From Paulownia fortunei (lineage: Eukaryota; Streptophyta; Magnoliopsida; Lamiales; Paulowniaceae), in the NCBI GenBank assembly GCA_019321725.1, contig CM033107.1, forward strand, positions 20,327,445 through 20,391,444: a stretch of 64,000 nt of DNA, in the 5' to 3' direction. Under the pieces are notes generated by a model. It had not been told where the DNA came from. It was given only the letters and a program-made list of their open reading frames with translations, and did no database searches. Shown here piece after piece: positions 35,601 to 46,480 of the stretch. The translations under genes and the position numbers were made by a program. Position 1 is the stretch's first letter, and each line of letters starts with the position of its first letter.

Positions 35601-36798
35601 TTAATTAAGACTACGCAAACTATGTAAGTATATTTCTATCTTACATGCAATTTATGATTTTCTACACATAAAATTAGATACATATATCACCATCCACATC
35701 AATATAATTAGCAAATCATTCAATTAGTAACCAAGTAATTAAAAATATTAAGAACCATAAAGAAAATTCAACTAGATTAAATAATCATTGAATTAGACGA
35801 GAGATTCAAACCATTTTAATAGGTTACATCAAAATTCTAGATTAGAAACTTACCCCCTAATCATATTTATTAAATTTATAGATAAATTTAAACTCATAAC
35901 AAAAGGTAAGAGAAAAAAAATAAAAAATAATATGAAATCTTGAAAAAGAAATCTCAAATTTTGAATCTTGAAATCCTTGCTCTCTTTTCCTCTTGTTTTT
36001 CCTTATGTTTTTCGACCAAGGGAGTCCATAAATTCGTTTTGAAAATTATTTTTTATAGTCCTCCAAAAAGAAGTTTCAAATTCTAATTTAAAAAAGATGT
36101 TTAGAGTTTTTTTACGGAGCATTGCGACTCTACTTTCTAGCACCACCACGCCAACACAATTTGGACTTCTTTTTTGGAATTAGTCTGACGAGTCTGAAAG
36201 ATAGAGCCGTGGCTCAAAATAGTATGTTCCCTTTCGTAAAATTGATCATTTTTTATGCTGGGGCTTTAAATTTTGGGAAAATGATACCAAATAAATTGGA
36301 TTAACATCAATCTCGATGTCGCGACTCCAATTTCTTAAATTGTGGCATGACTTCTATTTTGTTATGAATTTTTATTTTTATTTTCAATTTTTTTTTTCTT
36401 TTCCATGAAACCTTCACAATTAACACAAATAAAAACGACATAAGATGCTTGAATATAAATAAATTATTAAATAAAAAAATATTAAATAGTTGATATAAAA
36501 TCAACATATCAAATATAATCAACAATGTGTCTTTTTATCTATACACGGTGATTACATCTTTTCAAGATTTGATTTTTTTATAAATAAACATTAATTTAGG
36601 ATAATACCTTTTAAATAAGCATCAACGTCAAGTAATCAGTATCCGAAAATCTAATTAAGATATGATTCTTTTTTTTTATCCCAATTTCAAAAATATCTAG
36701 GGCTTTCATCCGTACACATTGAGCATAGTTGTTTTCAAAGTCCAAGTCAGCTCCACTCAAAAAGACCTACCCAATATAGCCCAAACTAGCCCTATTAA
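32613..36798. other. AT-rich intergenic DNA, unassigned repeats
   Basis: No recognisable protein or RNA gene. Part of it (about 35080-36360, with GATTTCACCATAACTAGTTCGATTC and a GCGACTCTA..GTCGCGACTCC pair near 36123 and 36318) looks like repetitive DNA, but neither LTRs nor a coding domain could be found. Confidence 0.5.
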
Positions 36799-37584
36799 GA
36801 GCATCTCCAACCCTTTATGCCAATTTTGAGCAGCAAATCTTCTCAGATGGAAGCGCCGTATCCAGAGCTCCTTTGGTGGGTGAACATTGTTGCGCCATCC
36901 CCATTTCCTTTATTTTTTTATTTAATAAATTTTACAATAGTTTCTTTTGTTTCAAAATAGTTTAATAATTTATATTTTATCCCAATTATATATTTTTCAT
37001 CAAAAAATACTTATTTTTCTTATTTTATATGTACATAAAAAATTTAGTATAATATAATTATTTTATTTATATTATTATGATTTATGTTAAATATTCAGAT
37101 GGTCTGAAATTTATTTCTAATAATATGCAACAAAAAATTTAAAAATAAGACAATTATATACATTGCAAAGAAATGAGAGAATTACGTAATAAGTTGTATT
37201 AATAATTGTAATATATATATATATATATTTGTATTTTATTTAATTCAATGTCATATTTTTTATTTTTCTGTTTAAGTTGTATTATTAATTGTTCAGTTTG
37301 TTTAGGTACATTATTTAATTTACTATCAGGTTTAATGATTTTATTAATTAAATATATTATTTTCATTAACTAAATATAAAAATACAAAATTGAGTATAAA
37401 ATTGTATTAATATGTTAACAAAATTATAAGTAGATATTAAATGAAATAAAGTAATTATTGTAAATGAAATAGTAAGGAATATACATAGAATATTCTTGGC
37501 AGAGTGAAATTTAAATTTACTATAAAATTATACTATTTTAATATAAAAGCTATTCCAAAATAGAGTTTGTAGTTAGACATTGTC
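36799..37584. mobile_element. PIF/Harbinger-like non-autonomous element (putative)
   Basis: The left end GAGCATCTCCAAC is a common plant transposon terminus. The right end GTTAGACATTGTC is an imperfect inverted copy (9 of 13 positions). TAA flanks both sides (36796-36798 and 37585-37587), matching the 3-bp TTA/TAA target duplication of PIF/Harbinger elements. The 786-bp interior is AT-rich and non-coding. The right end is decayed, so the right limit is tentative. Confidence 0.45.
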
Positions 37585-37587
37585 TAA

Positions 37588-38640
37588 ACTAATTGGTTTC
37601 ATGACTCAAAATTATCCCAACCCAATTACTATGTTAGCTCAAAGAGCCAAGGTCAACTCAAATACTAAAATGTGATTTATGGCACATCAATATTGTTACT
37701 ATTATCTTACTATTTATTCTCTATAGTCTGTGAGTGAAGCTACGGTAGTGTTATATATCGCAAAATCTTATAAAATATTTTAAATAATTTGTACCCAAAT
37801 ATATATAAGTTTGGGTTTTTCACCTAACTAATTTGTGATCGAATTTTCTATCTAAAGGGCAAAAGGCGCTCAAATCAAGTTTAACAAAGATTTCGTGCTA
37901 ACTATTTAATTATAATTAATGAGCCCAAAGAAGGAAAATTTCTAATTCACAAAAAAAAAAAAAAAAGGAAAAATCATACTAAACAGTTTTGTATTATTAT
38001 TAGAATTTATATTATATTGACTTGTATAATCTTAAATGATCATACCAAATTTCAATTGGGAATCACATTACATGTTTAATACATGGTATATATAATTTAT
38101 TGTTTATTGAGTTTTTGAATAATTAAAAACGATGAGTTATAAGTTCAAAATAAACTCAATATGATAACTTCAAAAGATTCATTCGAATTATAAACTAAAA
38201 TAAATAAAAATTTAATAAATTAAAATTATAAACTGCACAAATCAATACACAAAATTAAATTATAATGATTCGATTATATTCATTGAGGGTTAGAAGTTCA
38301 AATCCAAAATGAATGAATCGACATTATAAATATCAATAATTTTTATTACTATACAATTAATTACGTAATTAATTTTTCTCATCAAACAATCTTCGCCCCT
38401 TTGCACTCTTAACGAATTTTATTTTTTTTAACGCATACAATTATACATATTACAGCTGACTATATAGGCTAGCGAAAAGAGAGATGATATCACATGAGAA
38501 ATATTGTTCATTCATAATTCAAGAATTCAACATTTTGGAACCCCACGCATACGACTATCGCCAAGTGTAAGAAAGTCTACGGTGAGTGGTGTCACGACGT
38601 GAAGGTTTGTAGGTGGGGACAAAAAACGACACAACCCCAA
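37588..38640. other. AT-rich intergenic DNA
   Basis: No coding frame, RNA gene or recognisable element found. An A16 run is at about 37951-37966. Confidence 0.6.
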
Positions 38641-38664
38641 AAAAAGAAAGGGCCTCCTGCAAGT

Positions 38665-38916
38665 CACGTGGGCTAAGGATACGTGGAGGTTTATAGTACG
38701 ATGTTTGCGTTTCAGATTTAATGTTGTGTCGTTTTGCATGTGTCCCCTGCTGTAGTGGCACGCCTTTAAACATTCCTCGTGGAGAAATCACGTGACAGCG
38801 ACTCCCCACCATTTTTGACCATTAAATTCCCCTCCCCCCCCCCCCCCCCCTCCTTTCAACGTTTAATAATTCCCAATTTTTACCTATCACCCAACACGTG
38901 TATTTTGCTATAAATA
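38665..38916 (+). promoter_or_regulatory. Orphan promoter-like cluster: three G-boxes, C17 tract, TATA box
   Basis: CACGTG palindromes occur at 38665-38670, 38789-38794 and 38895-38900, with a TACGTGG at 38680-38686. The last lies 8 bp before a good TATA box, TATAAATA (38909-38916). G-boxes of the CACGTGG form are bZIP/bHLH sites (ABA and light responses) in plant promoters. No open frame of note starts downstream on the plus strand within several hundred bases. The stretch is more GC-rich than its surroundings. It may be the remains of a promoter, the start of a non-coding transcript, or chance. Confidence 0.45.
38834..38850. repeat. Poly(C) tract, 17 bp
   Basis: A run of 17 C inside a longer CCCCT-C17-TCC pyrimidine tract between the second and third G-boxes; i-motif/G4-capable in principle. 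Confidence 0.9.
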
Positions 38917-41504
38917 GTCTAATTAAATTTTAGATTCAACTTCTTTACTCGAGTTTGAACTTTGAACCTCGTCCACATGGTTTATTTAGGCTCAATTTAG
39001 AAATATGGAGCTGACAATCAACTCATTTACAGTTAAGCGTATTTAGGTCGAGTTAGAATGTGAGTTCACCTGCACACATAAATCAATTACACTACTTGAA
39101 TTAGTGTGAACTTTATTGTTTTGATTATTTAAATTATATTGTTAAGTATTATTTGTATTTTCCTTATCATAATATTATTATATAAAATTACTCTTATAAT
39201 TATATTGTTGTTATTAAAAATAATAATAATAATATTAATATTACCTCTATTATTGAATTAAATAAATAAATAAAAAACTCACGAGAGACTCGCAAATTTT
39301 CAAATACTTATTTATTGGATCTATGTCAATAAATACGTGTTCGACTCAAGTCCATGAGTTGGCTCTGCTCACCCTCGACCCCTATGCATGATTAATTTTG
39401 TTTTGATTTAAAATATTTTAATGACCATTTTGGTATTTCTATTTGTACAGGCATCCAAGTCATTTTATTAAAAGTAGTAAGTTACTAGTAATAAAATAAG
39501 TTTTTTTTAATTTGGGGCCGAAACAATATTATTAATATCATTCCATGTACTTCGCTTATACAAACTCAAATAACAACAGAAAACACAATATTATGCATTA
39601 ATAATAATATGTTGGATTTAGGATTTCAGTAACCAAAATGAAAAAAAGAAAAGCAAAGTAAGTAATTAATCATAGTTTTCCCCTTTTTTTTTAAACATAG
39701 CATGTATTCATTTTTTTTTTAAAATCAAAATATAAAATTGAGTATCATGAAACAAATAAGAACATATACATAATTAATAATACTCTTACAATTATATAGA
39801 AACATTTCATTCATATTTATAAATACTTTATTTTGGCTTTTCGAATTTGAAAAATTATTTACTCACTAAATTTTCGTGATCATCATTATGAATTTTTTGA
39901 AAAACCCCATATCACGCAACGTAATAATACACACTCGTAATTTTCATCTTAGGCCTTATCTCACTTTATTCCACAAAATAGTTTTCCTCACTATCACAAA
40001 ATCGTTTTCCTCACTATCATAGTCATAAATAATTGATGCATACCTCTTTAACATGCTAATAGTAATAATCTCGTTGTGGATGACATTTCACATCGAATTT
40101 GATATTGTATTATTATACTTTATAAATATACATTAAATATATAAAATATTTTTAAATATATATTTAATATGTATCTATAAAATGCAATACAAGATACAAT
40201 AGTAAATTAAAACTAAAAATTCAAAATATGTCAAAAAAATGTCTTGTGAAAAGCATTGTATAATTTGTTAATGCAAAAGTTATAGAATAACAAACAACAC
40301 AAATAAATTAATCAAGATCACTTGGAGTGTTAGAAATGACATTATTGGGATGAATTTATAAGAATTCACCTATCCCAATAACAAATAAAAAAAATTAAGT
40401 TTAATAATCTTGCATTAATAGCTAAATTGATTAAAAGTATGAGTTATAATTATTATGGAAAACTCGCATGTCACAATGATCTTTTATATATTTTTTCATA
40501 TTTTAACTATGTAACTACATAGAAAAACACATTTTAATATTTTGAACGAGTATGAAAAATTAAGTTAGATAAGCCCTTCAAAAATAAATATTCAATAGTT
40601 ATAAATATTAATATATTGATCCATCTAATGTTTATAAATTGCACTTCCACCCACAAACATATGCAACGACATACAACGTAGGTGGAGTCGACAATAATAA
40701 TATCTCCACCATATACTAAAATTAGCTATTATGGAAGTGTCCCACCAAAGGAGAACCTTAATGTAGCATATATATTATCTTATCAAAAAAAAATGTAGCA
40801 TATATATACAACATTAAAGTTTGGGCCCAAAGCTGGTAAAGATATAGATTCTATTATCTACATGTAAGATTTGGGCACATGACTCTTTAATAAATGCCAA
40901 CCAAATAAGTTCTACGTGTACCCTCTTATATCTATATGTTTTTTTTCTTAAAAAAAGAAAAAAAAAATGAAAAAGAAAGGGTACCCTCTTACATGGAAAT
41001 ATGTAGGTGCAACTTTTAAAATGGTTACTTATTGTGGTGCTCAATTATTGAGCTATAGCTTAATTTAACTGAGTAGGCTTGGTAGATAGGCAAATTGTTA
41101 TATAAGGTCAATTATCAGATATTTATGATTCATCTTGATAGATTAATTTAAAAGAATCATAAAAATAATTTTTTTTTCCTACTAATTTTAGTTGGAGGAA
41201 AAACCTAATTAGGAGTTAGGATCAAATTTTTTCTCTTTTTGTATTTGTTTTTTCTTGTGAAAAATATTGGGACTTTATATACATTTTGTACTGTTTCGCA
41301 TGCGTCGTTTAAGTAAGCTTCAATGTTAATTAACATGGATCATATTATTTCAAATCTGTTTCTTTTGTTTCTATCCAAATCCTAATCTAGCTACCAAGAT
41401 ACAATTTTATAATAAAATATAGGAAGAGGAATGGGGAAAAAAATGGCATTGGGATGAATTGGAAGCAATGTTTTCAACGTAACGATCATTTCGATCAATC
41501 TAAT
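38917..41504. other. AT-rich intergenic DNA
   Basis: Only short frames; no protein family, RNA gene or transposon end recognised. AAAATGTAGCATATATAT is duplicated near 40758 and 40790. Confidence 0.6.
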
Positions 41505-41810
41505 AAAAAATTTGTGTTCGGTTTGGTTTATTTTGGGTGTAAAAAAATTAAAAATTTGAGTAAATCGATCAATTTTTTTTTTAGGAAATTTAAACTTGTA
41601 TTTATTTATATATAAATAATTATTTAGATTTTGGGCTTTGTTAAATGAATTTTTTAGTTGGTTATTTATCTTTTTTATATTATACATAATAATTAGTCTA
41701 TTATATTATCATTTTATATAATATAATAAAAAATATATTCAATATTCATTACACCTGTGGGACAGGAGGTTGAATCGCTTCGATCAATTAAACCGCTAAT
41801 TGTAGCAGAA
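41505..41810. repeat. Dispersed repeat, copy 2
   Basis: Second copy of the repeat at 30890-31225, same orientation. Shared blocks include GGGCTTTGTTA, TTTTTTAGTTGGTTATTTATC and the TATAATATAATAAAAAATATA end. Near the left edge is TTCGGTTTGGTTT, near the right AATTAAACCGCTAATTG, a plausible inverted pair. It abuts the Gypsy-like LTR region. Confidence 0.6.
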
Positions 41811-42163
41811 TTCATGATGGGTATGTTCACTTTATTTTATTAACACACATTTAATTTCAGTCTATATCATCTATTAGGCCCAGGAAGCCCAAATTATATT
41901 AAAGGTCCATGAGGTACATATTCTAATTAAATAGGTATAAATACCCCTTTCTTGTTCATTTACAAAGTACACACTTTATTTTTTATTCTCTCCAAAATTC
42001 GTATTGACTTAAGCATCGGAGGAGTTTTCTTAGGACAATCCCAGTGTCCTCTTAACGGTCTGTTCGTACGGTAGGTAGAGATTCAACTCTAAGAGCAGCA
42101 ATCAAGATACAAGTGTTAAAGCAGATTAATTACATGTCAGCATTTAGAGGTAACCCATATTAT
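41811..42163 (+). repeat. LTR-like region of the plus-strand Gypsy relic
   Basis: Contains a TATA box about 60-70 bp before the GACTTAAGCATCGGAGG motif and ends just before the primer-binding-like site. The left boundary is uncertain, because no second LTR copy is available for alignment. Confidence 0.5.
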
Positions 42164-42184
42164 TTTAGTGTCGTATATGGGAAC
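42164..42184 (+). other. Decayed Gypsy primer-binding site
   Basis: TTTAGTGTCGTATATGGGAAC resembles the TTGGCGCCGTCTGTGGGAA site of Tat-lineage Gypsy elements, and lies between the LTR-like region and gag. An inverted counterpart is at 46007-46027. Confidence 0.6.
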
Positions 42185-42595
42185 ACCCTGCCGCAAAACT
42201 GAAAATACATACACGCATGAGAGCAAGAGAGACTAGCACACAAGGAACTCACTCGGAACGAGGAGCTAATGATGAAGGAGTGGACCAACAACCTTATGCG
42301 GCCTTTTTCCAACAACAGGCGTCAGAAAGTACTAGTGGCCCCTGAGCAACAACCCCCGGTAGGAATATCTTATCCAGGATGGTGATTCGTTTTACACAAA
42401 TAACATTGTAGGCTTTATTAGAAGGAACAACCACACAAGCAGTAGCTAAGGCAACAACTTAATACTTTGTTGACCACCCAACTGACCCTTCTCCTCAACC
42501 TTTGCAGTGAGAAGAAGGCTCATGCCAACCAAAGAGAGGAAACACATAAAGAGGGAACATAGAGAAGATCCCAGAGGAGGTGGTCAGCAAACATA

Positions 42596-43118
42596 TTGGT
42601 TGAGTCCCTCTCAACAGAAGCGAAGACCTTCAACCTCCTAGATTACAATGGAATGGGAGATCTACAAGAACACTTAGATAAATTCTATGTCAAAGCATAT
42701 TTATATGATAGGAGTGATGCAGCATACTGCAAAGTCTTCCGCATGACACTTATCAAGAGGGCCTTTGACATGTTTCAACCAGTTTCCATCAGGATCTATC
42801 ACTTTAATGGAACAACTCGCTGAAAGCTTTCTTTACCAATTCTCTAAAAATTGGAAGTACCCAAAAACTATAGCCTACATCTTCACGATAAAGCAGAAAG
42901 AGAGCGAGACTTTGCAGGAATATATTCAGCGCTTTATTGAAATTTTGAACGAGGTGCCTCACATCAGTTATGAGCTCTTGGCAAGCGCCCTACAACATAA
43001 TCTTTGCCAAGGAAGGCACAAGGAGTCAATTACTAAAAAGTCATCCATGTCCTTAGAGGAACTTCTAGCCGGGCAGAAAAACATATACACATTGAGGAAG
43101 CACTACATCCAGAAGTAG
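42596..43118 (+). pseudogene. Gypsy gag (retrotrans_gag), frameshifted
   Basis: Two overlapping plus frames carry the gag core. The first (42596-42823) has LDYNGMGDLQEHLDKFY, a Gypsy gag signature. The second (42765-43118) continues with LAESFLYQF, IKQKESETLQEYIQRF and a basic tail. A frame change near 42790-42823 separates them. Gag would form the retrotransposon particle. A stop follows at 43118, and the zinc-knuckle/protease region survives only as traces at 43313-43640. Confidence 0.85.
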
Positions 43119-44281
43119 GAGTCAAAAGGAAGCATAAAGAGGAAGAGAAGTCTAATCCCAAAAGAATGGAGCGGCATCAGCCTGTACTTGACTATCGCAG
43201 ATACACTTTCCTGAACATTTTACTTTAAAAAGTTCTAATGACAGTTCAGCACCAAAGAGTAATTGAACCTTCCAGGAAAATGAGGAAAATCCCACACAAG
43301 AGCAGTCAAAAAAGTATTATTGTTTTCATCGATACAAAGGCCACATAATAGGATAATGATTTCAACTGGAACATAAATTGAAAGGCTAATTCAAAAGGGT
43401 TATCTGAAGGAGTTTGTTAACCAACGCCATCATGCAGACTACCCACCTCAGGACTTACTTCTACCTCAAGATTTACAACATGAACAGCTAATTAGAAGCC
43501 AATAAAATGGATGACATGATAACATCATCGTTGGCAATATAAATGTCATTTTTGGGGGTCCGTCAGGTACAGATGTGATGAGCGCACTCAAAACCTACAA
43601 CAAAGAGTTGGAAGAGAGAAGTGCCCAAGTTTCCCCAATTGTTGTAGCGTGGTAAGTCAATACGATGTCAATCGCCTTGAGGCAAGCCTAATAACGCTAT
43701 TACAGAGGTCTTTACTAGGGACTTGGCCTAGGTGGGTTCTCTCTCTTTCTTGCACTTAGTCCATTTAATTAGTTTTTTCATCATCTTTATTTCTTATGGA
43801 AGGTTTGCTAACGCTTTTCTCTTCTTTCCAGTACCTTATGTTGGTCTTTATTATGAGTGAGCGTGGGGAGGGACTCTCCCTGAGGTGCTGGCTATGGAGA
43901 TGATGAGGCTCCTATCAACATAGCGAATGTGGGTGAGAGGGATACCACGATCGAGGTAGTCGATACAACAACCCCCCATGATCGTCCGGTGGAGTAGTCA
44001 TGTGATCTATATCAAGACTTAGAGTATTTTTTATTAGCTTCATGTTATTGTCATGCATAAAACACTTTCTCATTTTGCTTCTAGATTTAGCTACTTTTTG
44101 CTTTGATTTTAGCAGTTTATGCGAGAGTTTTGTTGTCCTGATTTTTGTACGCAGTTGTTATTACTTGTGTCAAGCTTGCGATACTTAGTTTTTTTATATG
44201 TCATTGCTATGTGCAATGTCTATAATATGTTTTGCTTTATAACATTTTTTGTTAGAAAAGTCAATATGACTTCTTATGGTT

Positions 44282-44685
44282 GAGAGCCAGTAGAGTCCCT
44301 CAAATTTGGAGATCGGTAGGACCTCTCAATTAAGGGAACCGATAGGGCTTATTCAGAGAGGAGGTCGGTAAAACCTCTCAAGTGTGGAAGCCAGTAAAGC
44401 TCTTTGAGTGCGGAGGTTGGTAGGACCTTTGAAATATGGGAGTCGATAGGGCTCCTTAAGAGTAGAGATAGGACGTCTCAAGTAGGGGAGCTGGTATAGG
44501 GTAATGACAGAAAACTAAGAAAAAATCATCCCAAGAACTACACATGTGAGTTCCGCCGCATACGATATAACTCCTTGAGAGAGAAGGTCAATAGAACCTT
44601 TCAAGTATAAGAGCCAATAAGGTTTCTCAAGCATGAAGGCCAGTAAGACCTCTCAAGTGTGAGAACCAATAGGGTTCCTTCAATA
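44282..44685. repeat. 26-bp minisatellite in two blocks (Gypsy 3' region type)
   Basis: The first block (44282-about 44502) and second block (about 44571-44685) consist of roughly 26-bp units that alternate between GAGGTCGGTAGGACCTCTCA-like and GGAGCCGATAGGGCTCCTCA-like versions, giving a 52-bp higher order. Each unit contains a short inverted pair (GTAGGACCTC, ATAGGGCTCC), so the transcript could fold into serial hairpins. About 70 bp of unrelated DNA with a primer-site-like GTGAGTTCCGCCGCATACGA (44546-44565) separates the blocks. Confidence 0.85.
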
Positions 44686-45209
44686 TATTATCTAAAAGGG
44701 ATTCATCTTGACTGCTCGAGGTGAAGTGTATGTTTACCTCGATGAGCATTGGGTCTTTGACCTTGAGGGAGGTTAAGTTATGGGACTCCGAGGTCCCAAC
44801 ATTGCTAGAATTTTGTTAAAAGTATAAGTATGATGCACATAAGCGAATGTACTAAGACATAAAAAAATATTTACAAGTAAAGTAAATTATGGCCTCTCGG
44901 GGCACTACACATAAATTAAACATGCATCCTAATAAGCAAAGAAAAAAAGATTGATGGCCCTATTGGGCGTAATACAAAAGATAAACTAACTAGTAGCCCA
45001 CATGGGCATAAGTTAACCAAAATAAACCAAGTGTTTCTCATCAGCACTACTAGTAGATTCTGCCTGCATGGCCTCAGGAGATGACTTCTATCACTCCTAC
45101 TTTTGGAAGTTATCATCATCGCGCCCCTTCTTGCCTCTTGAGGCATCACGATTGGAGCGGCGATGATTGTCCTTAGATTTATTGTTGATTGAACCAAGTC
45201 AATGCCTGC

Positions 45210-45775
45210 TTAGATAAGGTAGTCCGAAAAATGTTGCAGTACTTTATCACTCAAGTCATACAAATTCGTAGTGGCATAGAATTTTTTGAGGTGCTCTTGT
45301 GGGTCACCAGTCCCATCGTATTCAGTAAGATTAGCTATCTTGTCTCCAATCGGTAGGGACTCGGGCTGCAATTTGGGGGGACCATAGCTGGGAAGAGGGG
45401 CAATCCTCCACATGGTCGTGTGAGTCCACTGGGTAATAGTGCGCCACAGAATGTGTTAGTTTTGTCTTCCTTATTGGTTTGTACGGTCTCTAGGAGGGGA
45501 CACATGGTTGCTCGCATCCTCGTAAGTATCGACCTCTCTGCATCTCGTCGCTCCTTGCCTCTACATAGTTCTCTTAAGAGCTGAAGTATTTTGGCTTTCG
45601 TGGGGTGACTGAGGGGCATTTCTCTATGCTGGTGAGTAGCACTGCACCTTGCCTCTTCGCGCCATTGCTTGGTCCTCTCGGGAGCTAGAACAGGACCTCG
45701 ATCTCTATGAGGTGGGCTTCTCTCTATACTGGTTAGCAACAAATTAGGCAGTTGCACAAGTTGTTGTCTTTTCAA
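45210..45775 (-). pseudogene. Gypsy gag N-terminal part, frameshifted, minus strand
   Basis: The minus frame 45413-45210 contains LTEYDGTGDPQEHLKKFYAT, the same gag signature as on the plus strand at 42640-42690, here closer to consensus. The frame 45775-45335 supplies an upstream charged region. After DKVLQHFSDYLI the frame ends; the rest of gag is lost or scrambled (45197-44916 keeps only low-similarity text). Confidence 0.8.
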
Positions 45776-46006
45776 TCATGATCCTCAATGCTTAGTAGGT
45801 CATGTATAGTACTTGCTCCTCTTGATAAGGAGGAGACTGAGCACTTGGGTTAACTGGAGGTGGACGCTAGTTACCTCTAGTGCAACGGGTACATCCAGTA
45901 GGGGGTAGCCTCCATTGCCACGAGCACCCTCAATAGGGGGGTCCTTAGGTGTTGGCTACTCTCATGGCTCAAAATCTTGACCTCATTTTCAATAATCAAG
46001 TAGTGA

Positions 46007-46027
46007 GTTCCCACATACGACGCAAAA
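46007..46027 (-). other. Decayed Gypsy primer-binding site, minus strand
   Basis: The reverse complement reads TTTTGCGTCGTATGTGGGAAC, close to the Tat-type TTGGCGCCGTCTGTGGGAA, and continues TCACTAC as is usual at the leader start. Confidence 0.65.
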
Positions 46028-46480
46028 ATGATATGGTATCACTTTTCTTCTCAAAACTCCGAATTGAAAGTTAATTATAACGTAGGTCACTGTTTATGTC
46101 AGAAAAAGTTATTATGGGTGTCGAGGGTTGACCTGACAAAAACTGTATGACGCTCAAGTTAGTTCCAGATCGAGTAAATATAAGTAATAAGTTTGTGAGC
46201 AGTTAAAAGCGTAATTGATTTCATAATTTTTAATAATAAAGATTGGGGATAGTCATAGTACTCATATAAAGACCTTCATGAATTTGAACCCTTAGGTTTT
46301 CGTAGGTTTAGCTAGAGCAGTATAGCTCAACTTTATGTATTGACTTAGGAAATTCATTTCTTTATTATAACCCGTAATCCGACCTTTCCAACTTAGTTTA
46401 TAAAACCTATTTTAAGGTGATGCCTCATCATTTGCTATAGACAACATGGGAGCACATCTTTTGGCAAAAAACAGCACCAA
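46028..46480 (-). repeat. LTR-like region of the minus-strand Gypsy relic
   Basis: Contains the ACTTGAGCGTCA motif near 46148 (minus sense) and lies directly upstream of the primer site in minus orientation. Its outer boundary is an estimate, as no partner LTR is found. Confidence 0.45.

Larger units (their letters stand above)
41811..44281 (+). mobile_element. Ty3/Gypsy (Tat-type) relic, gag only, plus strand
   Basis: The order seen is: an LTR-like region with TATAAATA (41936-41943) and the Tat/Athila-type leader motif TGACTTAAGCATCGGAGG (42005-42022); a decayed primer-binding site; gag (42596-43120); and a post-gag spacer with GHIIG..FQLEH-like text (43313-43380) and INVIFGGPSGTD-like text (43530-43580). 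It then passes into non-coding DNA without RT, RNase H or integrase. A downstream minisatellite of the kind found near the 3' ends of Tat elements begins at 44282. No matching 3' LTR was found. Confidence 0.7.
44890..46480 (-). mobile_element. Ty3/Gypsy (Tat-type) relic, minus strand
   Basis: Read on the minus strand: LTR-like DNA (46480-46028) with an ACTTGAGCGTCA motif (46148-46160), a primer-binding-like site (46027-46007), a leader, then gag (45775-45210) and post-gag sequence down to about 44890. It mirrors the plus-strand relic at 41811-44281, and the two face each other around the minisatellite. No RT or integrase follows. Confidence 0.7.

Noticed and set aside
38527..38812. Minus-strand frames of 70 and 85 codons overlapping the G-box cluster
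   Set aside because: They overlap each other in different frames and have no recognisable domain; the GC-rich promoter-like text explains the open frames.
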